Positions 50,588 through 62,185 are shown, numbered from the stretch's first letter. The stretch: DNA of 64,000 nucleotides from Bombyx mori (GCF_030269925.1 NC_085124.1:13330001-13394000); one strand, 5' to 3'. Program-made: numbers and translations. The notes: a model not told the origin generated them from the sequence alone.

Positions 50588-51573
50588 TCGTGGTTGGGGG
50601 CGTCCGGATAGGGGTCGGGGTGCAGTTAAGGTACCTCGGCCTCGTGTTGGACGGCCGGTGGGCTTTTCGTGCTCACTTTGCGGAGCTGGTCCCCCGGTTA
50701 ATGAGGACGGCCGGTTCTTTGAACCGACTGCTCCCAAATATCGGGGGGCCGGATCAGGTTGTACGCCGCCTCTACGCTGGGGTGGTGCGATCGATGGCCC
50801 TGTACGGTGCGCCTGTATGGGCTGAGCCGCGCAATCGGGCTACTATGGCTCGGTTCCTGCGCCGGCCGCAGCGCACCGTTGCTATCAGGGTCATCCGTGG
50901 ATATCGCACCGTCTCATTCGAGGCGGCGTGTGTGTTGGCGGGGACGCCGCCATGGGAGCTGGAGGCGGAGTCGCTCGCTGCCGACTATCGGTGGCGCAGT
51001 GAGCTTCGTGCTCTGGGCGTGGCGCGTCCCTCCAAAAGTGAGCTGCGGGCGCGGAAGGCCCATTCTCGGCGGTCCGTGCTCGAATCGTGGTCGAGGCGGT
51101 TGGCCAACCCCACGTGGGGTCTACGGACCGTCGAGGCGGTTTACCCAGTCTTTTATGACTGGGTGAATCGTGGCCGAGGACGCCTCACCTTCCGTCTGGT
51201 GCAGGTGCTGACTGGGCACGGATGCTTCGGAAAGTACCTGCACCGGATAGGAGCTGAGCCGACGACGAGGTGCCACCATTGTGGACACGACCTGGACACG
51301 GCGGAGCATACGCTCGCTGTCTGCCCCGCATGGGAGGTGCAGCGCCGTGTCCTTGTCGCAAAGATAGGACCAGACTTGTCGCTGCCTGGCGTCGTGGCGT
51401 CGATGCTTGGCGGCGACGAGTCTTGGAAGGCTATGCTCGACTTCTGCGAGTGCACCATCTCGCAGAAGGAGGCGGCGGGGCGAGTGAGGCAAAGCTCTCC
51501 TCACTACGCAGAAACCCGCCGCCGCCGAGCAGGGGGTCGGGACCGGGGTCCCGTCCGTGACCCGGCCCCCTAA
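50588..51573 (+). pseudogene. R1-clade ORF2 C-terminal remnant
   Basis: Begins after the YADD motif at LRYLGLVLDGRW; has ALYGAPVW, VIRGYRTVSFEAACVLAG, LTGHGCFGKYLHR and the CHHCGHDLDTAEHTLAVC finger. No internal stop, so a recent insertion, but it lacks endonuclease and most of RT. It is close to, but clearly distinct from, the intact R1-clade ORF2 at 34826-38065. Confidence 0.88.
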
Positions 51574-51958
51574 GGGCTTCGAGCTCCACCCGCTTTGTGC
51601 GGGGAGCAACCTAGGCGTGGGGCGGCGTGGTAGGTCGCGTTCCCCCGACCGCTCCGGGGGAAGGTGTAGCGCGGCGCTATCAATCGGGCTCTTGGCCCGT
51701 CGACCGAGGGAACCGGCGGTCGTGTTGCTGGCGGCCGCCGGTCCGGCGTCTGGGGGACGGCGGGATGGATGTAATGTGCACTGCGTAAACCCTGTCCCGC
51801 CGTCTCAATAGCTCCGACTGGGTTCCCACCCGGTCCGGGGTAGGGCGCCGGCTGTGAGCGGCAGGAGTTTTTAGTGAGTTTCGACTCCCACATACCCCAC
51901 CTGCTGTGCGGGTGGGGATCCGGCGATTTTCTCCTGTGGAAAAAAAAAAAAAAAAAAA
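50588..51958 (+). mobile_element. R1-clade LINE (subfamily B), 5'-truncated, 15-bp TSD
   Basis: TSD AGATACAAATAGTAT at 50573-50587 and 51959-51973. Contains the ORF2 C-terminus (open to the stop at 51571-51573), 3' UTR and poly(A) at 51939-51958. Inserted beside the dead mariner. Confidence 0.9.
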
Positions 51959-52017
51959 AGATACAAATAGTATAGCCAAATAGATTTTATTACAAGTTCA
52001 TATGTATGAAGTCTTTA

Positions 52018-52055
52018 AAAAGTCTTTTCATAGTATGTACTATGAAAAGACTTTT
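52018..52055. repeat. Perfect 18-bp inverted repeat with 2-nt spacer
   Basis: AAAAGTCTTTTCATAGTA, TG, then the exact reverse complement. It lies 45 bp after the R1 insertion. Confidence 0.8.
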
Positions 52056-52074
52056 GCCGAACTTATTATGATAG

Positions 52075-52213
52075 AGGACTATGGAAGGAGAAAACATGTT
52101 GCAGATACCTCAGCTGACTGGGAGAAGGGCAGGAGAATGATGATGATGATGTTTATCGGCTCTACTTAACACCAGATAGCCTGTAAGCTCATTTATCAGT
52201 CAAAGCAATAAAA
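52075..52213 (+). mobile_element. RTE-like LINE tail and Bm1 tail scrap
   Basis: A frame reading GRRKHVADTSADWEKGRR followed by (ATG)n (52075-52152) is an RTE-type 3' end. 52164-52213 (ACTTAACACCAGATAGCCTG...AAGCAATAAAA) is a Bm1 3' piece. Confidence 0.5.
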
Positions 52214-52636
52214 TTATCTTATACCTTTAAACGAGCAATTCTTGTATATATATATTATATATAATCTGAATCTCGGAAACGGCTCCAACGATTTTTATAA
52301 AATTTAGTATACAGGGGACTTCAGGGGCAATAAATCGATCTAGCTACGAATTACTTTCAGAAAATGTTGTTTTATTCGTGTTTTCAATAATCGATAATCA
52401 ACTTTATGACTTTTCCCGACATCTATTGGTGAATAATAATACTATTAAGCCATTTCAGCAGATGGCGTTGTTAAGCCACCCGAAGCCAATGAGTGCTTGG
52501 TTTAAGGCATGGAGTTAATAAGTACCTACAACAGTAACTCCATGGTTTAAGGTTAGACCAAGAAAATGAATTGTTTATTTATATTATTTGTGTCTTTTTC
52601 ATGTAAAAAAAAAAAAAACCTCCTATAGTTAAACAT
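52214..52636. other. Intergenic, no feature seen
   Basis: AT-rich, with a possible remnant of a dispersed repeat (CTCGGAAACGGCTCCAACGA). Confidence 0.35.
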
Positions 52637-52850
52637 TAAAGACACGGTGGTGCAGTATTTAGCGGCCCTGTTGTTCTGAGGGTCGCGGGTTCGATTCCCA
52701 CATCTAGCAAGCATTCGTGTGATGAACAGCTTTGTCTGCTCTTTGTCCGGATGCTTATTATCTATACTGAGTGTTAGGGGGAACCGTTTCCGAAAACGAA
52801 GACAGAGGATAGTACTAATGACACTTTTGTGATGGGACGGAAAAAAAATC
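52637..52850 (+). mobile_element. tRNA-derived SINE (second family), 5' part
   Basis: GACACGGTGGTGCAGTATTT (box A) and GCGGGTTCGATTCCCAC (box B), then the body to GGATGCTTATTATCTATA; the 3' body is lost. Confidence 0.7.
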
Positions 52851-53004
52851 GATCCTGATTTAAAAAAAATCATATTTTTAAAACGTTTTTGTCAACTATT
52901 TTTGACAGAGCATCAGCTGTTTTAGATTTTGTGTTTCACTGCTGGTATTTTTTTTAGTAAAGTAATGTATTTTTGTTATGAAACTACCTAGTACCAATGA
53001 CGAT

Positions 53005-53122
53005 ATGAGAGAGAGAGAGAGGAGTGAGTGTTGAGCTGACGGCTGATCGAAGAGAATGGAAGAGAAAAATGAGCTGTGCCGACCCCATCCAGTGGGATAA
53101 GGTGGAGAAAAAGAAGAAGATT
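53005..53122 (+). mobile_element. LINE 3'-end scrap with AAG-rich tail
   Basis: Frame LTADRREWKRKMSCADPIQW ending in GAGAAAAAGAAGAAG; typical end of an insect RTE-like polyprotein. Preceded by a short (GA)n. Confidence 0.45.
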
Positions 53123-53559
53123 ATGTACTAAATGAACAGTTCCTAATGTGTTATTACGTCACGTGGTAGATCATGACTACTATACAGTGAGTAAATTCTT
53201 GAAAATTAATATTACATTATTAATTGCATGCACGACACTCATTACACGGATTGATTCCCATTTTGGTTTCGTAATACGTTGTTTGAACGCGTCATACGTC
53301 TCATACGTCCGCTTAATTTAATAATTAACAAAATAACGATTTCCTTGGATGCGGTTACGTTTTGTAACATAATGAATCATAGATCGAATTGCTTGAATTG
53401 ATTTGTTGACCCATCTCGTTGTCTTGAATATTAGGCCTACATACTGAGAAGCGACCAAACGAAAATAAGGTATCAAGTAATGTAATTTATATTTAAGGAA
53501 TGATACGGTATGATAAAAAACTTGGTGTTAGAATTTATTGTAGATTACCAGCACCCTTT

Positions 53560-53801
53560 ACTGGTGGTAGGACCTCTTGTGAATCCGCGCGGGTAGGTCC
53601 CACCACCCTGCCTATTTCTGCCGTGAAGCACTAATGCGTTTCGGTTTGAACGGCGGGGCAGCCGTTGTAACTATACTGAGACCTTAGAACTTATATCTCA
53701 AGGTGGGTGGCGTATTTACGTTGTAGATGTCTATGGGCTCCAGTAGCCATTTAACACCAGGTGGGCTGTGAGCTCGTCCACCCATCTAAGCAGTAAAAAA
53801 A
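53560..53801 (+). mobile_element. Bm1 SINE lacking head
   Basis: ACTGGTGGTAGGACCTCTTG start, nearly consensus, tail AAGCAGTAAAAAAAA. Confidence 0.88.
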
Positions 53802-54720
53802 ACTTGAACAGTAGAGAATATTAAGATCAAATACTTCTACATTGAAACAAAGATCATAGAAAAAGAAAATATATAGTATAATCTGGTATTTTTTGGAATT
53901 CCAAACGTTCATTTCCTAAGGTCGGAATATCAGAGGTAAAAATGTTTAAATACATCAACAAAAACTTTAGAAATAGGAACAAATGTATTCATGAATTTAT
54001 AGAATAAACAAATGAAACATTTGAAGCCGTCCATTCCTGGTTTCTATATTATCTACATTCTTAGTAAGAAAAACTATAAGAGATACACTAAATTAAATAA
54101 GTTTATAAATAAAACGTAGCAACTATTGAAATCTAGAAAATCTATTAATTATATAAAAACTATATGCAAAGAACGAAATGCACTGCGTACAAAACTAAAT
54201 ACTTCACTTGAAAAATTACAATATGTTCATCACAATCATGAGTTAGAAATAGAAAAGTTAACTATGTACTATTATCTACATGGAAGAAACAGCATATTGA
54301 AAAATAAGGTTATACGCTTGTTACGTACAAATGCAAAAGAGGATTACACAAAAGAGGTTAGTTGAAAAGCGAAAGCAGTTACGAGTGCAATTGGAAGAAG
54401 AAAAGGAACATGCCAAAGGAACATTAATTACAGTGGCTGGGTAACCTATAAGAAAAACAATGGTCAAGAAAATTATCACAGTAATAAGAATTCCGAAAGG
54501 ACAATAAGATTGTAAAATCCCTTATTGATCGGAAGAAGTAATAACAAAAACCCTTAAAATGGATAAAAAGTAAAAAAAAACCTCGTTCAGAAATTCAATA
54601 AGCCTTTAAAGAACTATCTATGCATTTAATTGGATAAAGGTGCGAAGGGCGAAACTAGAGATAGAAAAGGTATGTTGGAATATGTAACGGCTTTCTATAC
54701 TTTTCTGTATAAAGAAATGC
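53802..54720. other. AT-rich region with small coiled-coil-like frame
   Basis: A 79-codon plus frame (54126-54365; SLEKLQYVHHNHELEIEKL) and a Lys/Glu-rich stretch just after it (54363-54440) read like a broken coiled coil of a decayed gene or transposase. I cannot assign it; base composition alone could explain it. Confidence 0.3.
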
Positions 54721-55200
54721 TTTTTTTTTTATTGCCTTTGTAGGCAGACGAGCATACGGCCCACCTGATGGTGAGTGGTTACTGTCGCCCATGGACTTCA
54801 GCAATGCCAGGGGTAGAGCCAAGCCGCTGCCTACCGTTTAATACTCTCCACAAGCCTCGTTTGAAGAAGGACATGTCATAGCGCTCGGGAAACACCGTGG
54901 AGGGGAGCTCATTCCATAGCCGGAGGGTACGTGGCAAAAAAGACCTCTGGAAACGTACTGTGGATGCCCGCAGTGGCTCCAGGTAGTATGGATGAACTTT
55001 ACTCCGGTGGCGGGCGGTGCGATGGTAAAAACGAGATTCCGGTATCATCTCGAACAATTCCTCAGAGCACTCCCCATGGAACACACGGTACAAAATACAG
55101 TGGGAACCGACGTCCCTCCGCAGACCCAGAGGTTCCAAACGATCCGTGAGAATGGGATTATCGACAATCCGAACGGCCCTCCTCTGTATGGATGGATGAA
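54721..55200 (-). mobile_element. CR1-like LINE 3' end with RT C-terminus
   Basis: T-run, the TAGGCAGACGAGCATACGGC tail, then a minus-strand frame (55138-54779) containing GECSEELFEMIP, FYHRTARHRS, STVRFQRSFLPRTLRLWNEL and VFPERYDMSFFKRG, the usual end of a CR1/Rex-type RT. The frame shifts near 55140. Source of the tail scraps at 1.5, 3.7 and 28.8 kb. Confidence 0.75.
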
Positions 55201-55252
55201 TGTGAAAAGAAACAAGAATAAGAAAATCAGAGCACTTAGCAGAAATTCGATT

Positions 55253-57890
55253 AGAGACAAATCAAATCAAATCAAATCAAAAAAATTTTTTTCAAATCAA
55301 AAAAAATTTTATTCAACATAAATGAAAGTACATACTTGTTGAACGTCAAAAGAACTACCGCCAATTCACAAGAACTAGCCTCCGTCCTGAGAAGAATTGG
55401 CAAGAAACTCAGCGGGCGTGTCTTTTTTTTTTACATATAGAATTATTATTTATTTATTTTTTAATATTTTTTTTTTTTTTTAAATATGAATTTTTTACAC
55501 TGAGTATTATAACGTAACAATTACTACAATATTGAAATGCCTGGAGCGAGCAACTCATTCCCACTTTGTGCAATCTTCTAGATAATCATTGACTTTATAG
55601 TAAGCTTTATTGCACAGATGTTCTTTAATAGTTTTCTTAAACCTATGTATATGTAGGTTCTGAACATCTTGTGGGATTTTGTTGTACAGGCGCACAGACA
55701 AACACCCGAATGAATTTCGTATCTTATGTAACCTACTCATCGGCACAACAAGCTTGTGTTTGTTCCTAGTATTTCTATTATGTATGTCCAACTGTTTAGG
55801 AAACTCCTCAATATGTTTACGAACATACATCAAATTTTCAAAAATGTACTGGGATGGCATAGTGAGAACTTTAATTTCTTTAAATTTCTCCCTCAGGGAT
55901 TCCCTTGAGTGCATGTTATAAATAGCACGTATAGCTCTTTTCTGCAGAATAAATATCATTTCTACATCGGCCGCATTGCCCCATAGCAAAATGCCATAGG
56001 ACATGACACTGTGGAAATAACTAAAGTAAACTAAACGAGCCGTGTCCGCGTTTGTTAACATTCTAATTTTTTTTACTGCGTATGCTGCAGAGCTGAGCTT
56101 ACTTGCCAATTTATGAATATGAGGTCCCCACTGCAGTTTAGAGTCCACTGTTATACCAAGAAATACGGTTGACGGTAAACCCGAATTGTTTATTATGAAG
56201 CAGGTTATTTGAATTAAAATATTCTAAAAGTTGTGTCAAAATAATTTTTTCAAAAATTTTACTCAACGTAGGGAGTACTGAAATAGGTCTATAGTTAGAG
56301 GGGTCATCAGTACTACCAGATTTAAAAAGAGGAATCACTTTACTATGTTTCATTAAGTCAGGAAATACACCACACCTAATACAATCATTAAAAATACTAA
56401 CAAGATGAGGAGCAATAATGTCTATTACAGACTTCAAAATCTTTACTGATATTCCCCACAAGTCAGCTGTATTTTTTACATTAAGGCTATTAAAACTTTT
56501 TATTATACTGCTTGAATTAATTTCCTTAAATTTAAAAATTTCATTACATTTCTTGACATGTTTATGCAATAATATTTCAGCTGCTGTGGGGGATGAATTT
56601 AGAGAAGTGGTAGTTGAAACTGGAATGTCAGAGAAAAACTTTTCAAAAGCATTAGCCACATCTTCATGGCTAGTTACCAATTTATCATCTATTTTTAATG
56701 AGAATTCTTGGTGGCTACTTCTGACTTTTCCACTTTCTCTACCAATGATGTTCCAAGTCATCTTTATCTTGTCAGGGGCATTTTTTATTAAATCACTTAA
56801 ATGTAAAGATTTTGCCGCTAAACAAACTTTTCTAAATAGTTTTGAATAGTTCCTGACATATTGATGAAATGTTTCATCATTATTATAAGCTTTTTCAGAG
56901 TACAGATCATATAACTTTTTTCTACTTTTGTACACTCCGGTGGTGGCCCACTCGCTGAACACTGTTTTGTTTTTTAATGTTACAGTTTTAGGAATAAATA
57001 TATCAGTAAAGACCAAATTAATTCTCTGAAACATATTCTGGTATGACAAATTTGGGTTTTTGTTATAAATAATTTCTGAATGTTCTTGCATAATATTATT
57101 TCTAAACTTCTCAATTCGTTTTTTATTAATAGGAACAATCACAAGAGTATTTTTATCTTTAGAATTCATATTAGATTCAAAAGACAGAAATTGTCCACTA
57201 TGGTCTGATGTTAACTGATTAATAATTTTTTTGTTAGTCGGTGTTACATTTGTAAATATGTTATCTAAACATGTTGCCGATGTGGTCGTTGTCCTAGTAG
57301 GCTCTAAAAATAAGTTTGGGAGGTTATATGACTTTAACAGTGTTCTGAATCTAATAGTGGTATTTGTGTTTTCTAAAAGATTAATATTAAAATCACCACA
57401 TACCAAAATTTGTTTATTAGAGACAGAAAGCTTTAGCAATACATTTTCCAAAATATTTTCAAAAGAATCATATAACGCATCAGGAGGTCTGTAGACGCAG
57501 ACAACGATGAGGCGCTCAAGCTCAACACAGGAAATTTCAATAATTCTCTCAACAGAGAGGGCCACTACATCCTTTCGTTCCTTACATTTCAAACATTTAC
57601 TAACGAGAATCAGTGAGCCACCGCGAATAGCGTTCTCTCTGCAGAAGGAACTTGACAACTGGTGATCATTAAAATTAAACAATAATTCATAGTTTCTAAA
57701 CCAGTGCTCAGTGACACAGAATACATTAATATTATGCATATTTAAAAACATTTCAATTTCTAGCTCTTTACCCATCATCCCTTGTAAATTTTGATGCACC
57801 AAATTGAATATGTTAATAATTGAAACGTTAACGTCTTTTGATGGGTATAATCTAGTTGTTGTATTAATAGATTTGTAATTGCAAGAGTGT
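55253..57890 (-). mobile_element. CR1/Daphne-like LINE lacking the RT core
   Basis: 3' tail is a TTTGA-type pentamer repeat (55253-55282). ORF2 N-terminus (57802-56170) has endonuclease motifs VTEHWF, VCGDFNINLL and TSDHSG, then fingers of RT up to NYRPISVLP and NKQFGF. The sequence then jumps at about 56165 to the C-terminal FLGITVDSKLQWGPH, one frame over. The intervening palm with the YADD site is missing. The C-terminal frame runs to the stop at 55555. A clean internal deletion, not scattered decay. Confidence 0.85.
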
Positions 57891-57909
57891 GACTCCTTTG
57901 TCTTACTAA

Positions 57910-58287
57910 TTAATTTAAATTGGAAGCAGATTCCAAAGTCTTATAACATGTCTTTTTTTTTTCCTGCTCAATAGAAGCAGGTATTTTTTTAGCTAAATTT
58001 ATAGCTAGGAAATTGTGTATAAAATAGTGTAGCGATGTTGCTACTTGTCTAAAATTTTTATTCGTTAATTTAAATATTTCATTTTTTGATGTCCTTAAAT
58101 ATCTAAATTTTATTATATTATTTAAGTCTATTAATTTAAATGCATATTTTTTGGATGTCAAGATGCAGTTATTATTGTCAAAAGCATTATAAATTGCATT
58201 ATTAATATTAAATCTAATTTTATTTTCTGTCGGCAAGTCCTGCAAGTAAGGAAAGGTGAACATAATAATTTTTTTAATATTTAACAT
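57910..58287 (-). CDS. Small ORF upstream of the CR1-like ORF2, possible ORF1 remnant
   Basis: 125 codons, Lys/Asn/Phe-rich, same strand and immediately upstream of the ORF2 frame (stop at 57910). It could be the C-terminus of the LINE's ORF1; no zinc finger or known domain is visible and AT-rich DNA makes chance frames likely. Confidence 0.35.
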   Translation of the reverse strand: MLNIKKIIMFTFPYLQDLPTENKIRFNINNAIYNAFDNNNCILTSKKYAFKLIDLNNIIKFRYLRTSKNEIFKLTNKNFRQVATSLHYFIHNFLAINLAKKIPASIEQEKKKTCYKTLESASNLN

Positions 58288-58485
58288 ATTAACTTGTTAA
58301 ATTAATATTTAACATATTAATAAGACACCTGAAAGTGAGCCATATCGAATGATCAAAATCCGAGACGAGTCCAAGAGAATATAACATCGCAAAAGAAGCT
58401 CTAAAATCTAGAGCCTCAGCTCTAATTACATATCCAGCAAATCCTTTCAACTTAGTAATGGGAAAAGAGTAAGTACCATCATATA

Positions 58486-58715
58486 AAAGTGTTACGGGGG
58501 GGGGTCGTGGGTTCGATTCTCACATAGGGGTAACGTTGTATGATAAACAGATTTGTTTACTTTGTGTCTGGGTGTTTGTTATCTATATGTAGGTATTTAA
58601 ACATATATAAGTATGTTTATCAGTCTCTGGTATCCATCACACAAGGAATCCTAAATTGGGTCCGGATGACTGTGCGTGATTTATTCCCAGCTATTTAATA
58701 TTATTATTATAGGGG
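58486..58715 (+). mobile_element. tRNA-derived SINE (second family)
   Basis: Box B GTGGGTTCGATTCTCAC, body with GTCTCTGGTATCCATCACAC and GGGTCCGGATGACTGTGC, and an (ATT)n tail at 58695-58712. Box A region replaced by a G-run. Confidence 0.7.
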
Positions 58716-59346
58716 AATGCGTTTAACATCACAAACTACAAGCCTATTATTTTATTTGATACAACATAAAGTATTTTCATTAATTATTATAAGTAGAACA
58801 GCAGCGGAAATTGATAACAATTTACCGATAGAAACATCAAGACTCCGGCCACAATTCCAAACCATTCCATATCGACCATATTTAACATACACACTGCATA
58901 TACCCATAACAAATTACACACACAGCAGACAACACACACAACATACACATAACAAATAATAGAAAAAATTATAACGTCATTTCATCACTATTATCCATAA
59001 CGCCTATAATAATATAGTTTTCATAAAAAAAACTTCTTTTTCTTCAAATGCCACTCATATGGTCTTAGTCTTTGGTAGTAAGTTTTTAAGAGGTACGTAA
59101 AATGATGGATTATGAATTGTATAATACAACGTATTTCTTCCCAATGCTAGTATACTGAATTTGGTGACACGCTGTCTCGTCTCGCCGTATAGTTGGTGTG
59201 GTCCATGACAATGTACGGGAACCCGTATCCCGCGTAAATGTTACTGCGGTCTGATTTACTATGACCGCTTAAGATCTCAAGCAAACGTGAACGTAATATC
59301 CTAACCTAATAACCTATGAATAATAAAAATTATCTCTTGCCTCTAG
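58716..59346. other. Intergenic, no feature seen
   Basis: AT-rich, with a CA-rich stretch near 58910-58950. Confidence 0.4.
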
Positions 59347-59633
59347 CAGAGGCGGGGGAATCGGGGTAAATTACCCCAAATGGGGTAAAATGAAATTTTG
59401 GGGGGTAAAAATGAAACTTTTGTGAGTAAACGAAATATATAGAAGTGAAATTTCTTTAGAATCGTTAAATTTTTGGTTATTGTTTCCTTTTCAAAATTAT
59501 CATGGGAGCTATAATATAAAAAATACTAAAAAGAGGCGATTTCGTTTTTTTTTGTTCTTCGCCATGGGGTAATATATCAGCTAACACAAAAATATTTTGG
59601 GGTAATAATTAAAAAAGTTCCCCCCGACCGCTG
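59347..59633. mobile_element. Candidate hAT-type MITE, 287 bp
   Basis: Ends CAGAGGCGGGGGAA and (reverse complement of right end) CAGCGGTCGGGGGGAA: imperfect terminal inverted repeats of the CAGNGG type. Flanking octamers GCCTCTAG and CCCTATAC match at 5 of 8 positions, as expected for an aged 8-bp TSD. No coding capacity. Confidence 0.5.
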
Positions 59634-59740
59634 CCCTATACAGAAACGTGGAAGAACTAGAGTTTTATCAGCTAAAGTCTCCAAAGATGATACGAGCAAC
59701 TGGCGCTCCAATATTGATAGTTTTTTTTTAATTTTATTTG

Positions 59741-60050
59741 ATTGTCTAGTTGGGTGGACGAGGTCACAGCCCTACCTGGTGCTAAGTGGTTACTGGAGCC
59801 CATAGACCTCTACAATGTAAATGCGCCACCCACCTTGAGATATAAGTTCTCAAGTATAGTTACAACGGCTGCCCCGCCCTTCGAACCGAAACGCATTACT
59901 GCTTCACGGCAGAAATAGGCGGGGTGGTGGTACCTACCCGCGCGGACTCACAAGAGGTCCTCCACCAGTAATTACGCAAGTTACAATTTTGCGGGTTTGA
60001 TTTTTATTACACGATGTTATTCCTTCACCGTGGAAGTCCCGCACGTCGAG
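59741..60050 (-). mobile_element. Bm1 SINE, partial
   Basis: Reverse complement of tail and body up to CACCGTGGAAGTCCC; head absent. Confidence 0.85.
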
Positions 60051-60304
60051 CTGGAGTAAGGAGATATTTTGAAATACTAACAATAGACTAATACTATAGA
60101 AGACTACTTGGAATGCGAAAAATATTACGTCACAGAAAAAAATATGTAATCATCATAAAGTGTGCGTTGCGCAATATGCTATCCTTATCATTTTTGATTA
60201 TGCACAAGTGTCATAATTTGTTTTTTGACTATTGCACAATTCGGAAACAAGCTTAAAGTATTCTAATGTTAATAACTCACGATCGTTTTTTTTTAATTCT
60301 TGGA

Positions 60305-61064
60305 TGTTTTTTTTTTTTTGCTTCTATGGATAGGCTATCTCACGGCCCACCTGGTGTTAAGTGGTTACTGGAGCCATATACATCTACAACGTAAATGCAC
60401 CTCCCACATTGAGATATAAGTTCTAAGATCTCAGTATAGTTACAATGTCTACCCCACCCTTCAAACCGAAAGAGATTACTGCTTCACGGCAGAAATAGGC
60501 GGGGTGGTGGTACCCACTCGTGCGGACTCGCAAGAGGTCCTACCACCAGTAATTACGCAAATTATAATTTTGCGAGTTTGATTTTTATTACACGATGTTA
60601 TTCCTCCACCGTGGAAGTCAATCGTGAACACTTCGTCTTCTCGCATTAAAACTGTATAATCTCAAAATATACTAATTTTACAGGAGAGTGTTTAACATGT
60701 GATATTTTTAATATTAATCATCTCTACAACATTTATTTTTTACCAATTACATTATCTGTATTTTAAAGTAAGATAAAATTATGTATTAATTTTGATAATA
60801 ATAGACTAAATATAGGTACTCTAAAAAAAAAACTAAACTACTACTCTTTTGACAGTATTTATGAGAAAAATACTGGTGATACCAAATGATTCCGCATATT
60901 ATTAACTCAATTTCGATTATTTTTGGAAATTGTACACTTTTAATGCGAAAAGACGACTTGTTAAGTACGTATTTTATTAGAAAAATTGGTACCCGCTTGC
61001 GGGATCGCATCGCTCGATACGAATGCACCGGACGTCTTATCCTTTAGGCCACGACGACTTCTAA
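60305..61064 (-). mobile_element. Full-length Bm1 SINE split by a MITE
   Basis: Tail and body at 60305-60633, head at 60956-61064 (GGCCACGACGACTT). Other Bm1 copies are continuous across the break (GTGAACATTTGTTGAGTACG). Confidence 0.88.
60634..60955. mobile_element. MITE with 18-bp TIRs inside Bm1, 322 bp
   Basis: Left end CGTCTTCTCGCATTAAAA, right end (reverse complement) CGTCTTTTCGCATTAAAA, one mismatch. TSD ACTT at 60630-60633 and 60956-60959. Internally AT-rich and non-coding. The empty site is known from other Bm1 copies. Confidence 0.82.
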
Positions 61065-61204
61065 AATGTAGCTGCCTTAAAGACTCTTGGCAGATGACAG
61101 AGAGTCTTTTTTGAATGTTTAGCTGTATTTAAATGGACTCGTTAGTTCTCATGGTATTCTTCGCCATACCTCTAATAAAATAGTGTATTACTAAGAAGAT
61201 ATAC

Positions 61205-61395
61205 AGCCCACTGAGTTTCTCGCCGGATTTTCTCAGTGGGCCGCGGTTCCGATCCGGTGGTAGATTCAGCGAAGCACTGCCCTTGCTAGGGCCAGTGTTA
61301 GCAACACTCCCGCTTAGAGCCCCGTGAGCTCACCTACACGTCAAGGAGAAGCTGAAATAGCCTCTCAAGGCTATCAGCATAGGTAGGGATAAAAA
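61205..61395 (+). mobile_element. Jockey 3' UTR fragment
   Basis: CAGCCCACTGAGTTTCTCGC to TAGCCTCTCAAGGCTATCAG, A-tail; same subfamily as 24898-26788. Confidence 0.75.
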
Positions 61396-61851
61396 AAAGA
61401 AGATATGATTCAAAAGAAAACTCTGTTACAGTTTACCGGTAGTTGGCGTTCGATTTCGCACAGTAGATGGCGTTCGATTTCGCAGAGAAGGCAATGAATG
61501 ACCTATTACGAGAATTCTTGTGTAATATAGAATTGCATCATTTGCATTACAAAGTTCTTCCCTCTGTTACATAATGATATTTGTCTGGACGCTGTCTGGT
61601 GCGTGACTCAGCGACTAAAAATAATTACAGATAACGGTAAATAACATGAACATAGTTCCGCGGACATTAAAATGTGAGACCACATCTGAGGTGGAATGAT
61701 CATTATGCTTTTTGATTACGAAGACACGGTTTTTTCTGGTCGTCAATCCTACTTTGGGTCATCGCCGAGCATCATACCATATCTATTTTTCTGGAAATTG
61801 GACACGTATCGCGACGGCCAGCAGAGTCTATCGAGAAACTTGTTGTTCAGG
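61396..61851. other. Intergenic, no feature seen
   Basis: A short direct repeat (TGGCGTTCGATTTCGCA, at 61446 and 61469); otherwise nothing. Confidence 0.4.
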
Positions 61852-62070
61852 GTAAGGTCAATGGTAAGAGATCTCGTGGAAGAATCCCCATGCGCTGGAC
61901 TGATCAGGTGAAAGACCTTACTGAATTCCCACTTAACGAGTGTGTGCGCCGGGCCTCGGTTCGCAAACTATGGAAAACATCTGTCAAGGCTTTAATAAGC
62001 AAGAATTCCACATGACCACGACTGCTCTGCCAAGAGCAACCGATTATGAAGATGATATAGTTAAACGTAT
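61852..62070 (+). pseudogene. RTE-like LINE C-terminal remnant
   Basis: Frame GKRSRGRIPMRWTDQVKDLT, CVRRASVRKLWK, then a stop and decayed TTTAMP-like end; the usual C-terminus of insect RTE polyproteins. Confidence 0.55.
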
Positions 62071-62082
62071 GTACGTAGATAT

Positions 62083-62185
62083 GTATGTCAGTCTCTAGTA
62101 CCAATTACATAGGGAATCCTAATTTAGGGCCGAATGACCGTGCGCGCTTTGTCCAGTATTATTATAGCTATTATTTTATTATTTC
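62083..62185 (+). mobile_element. tRNA-derived SINE (second family), 3' part
   Basis: GTCAGTCTCTAGTACCAATTAC, GGGCCGAATGACCGTGCG and an ATT-rich tail. Confidence 0.6.

Noticed and set aside
54126..54365. Coiled-coil-like 79-codon frame as a host gene
   Set aside because: Lys/Asn/Glu-rich in AT-rich DNA, no flanking gene structure; kept only as a note.
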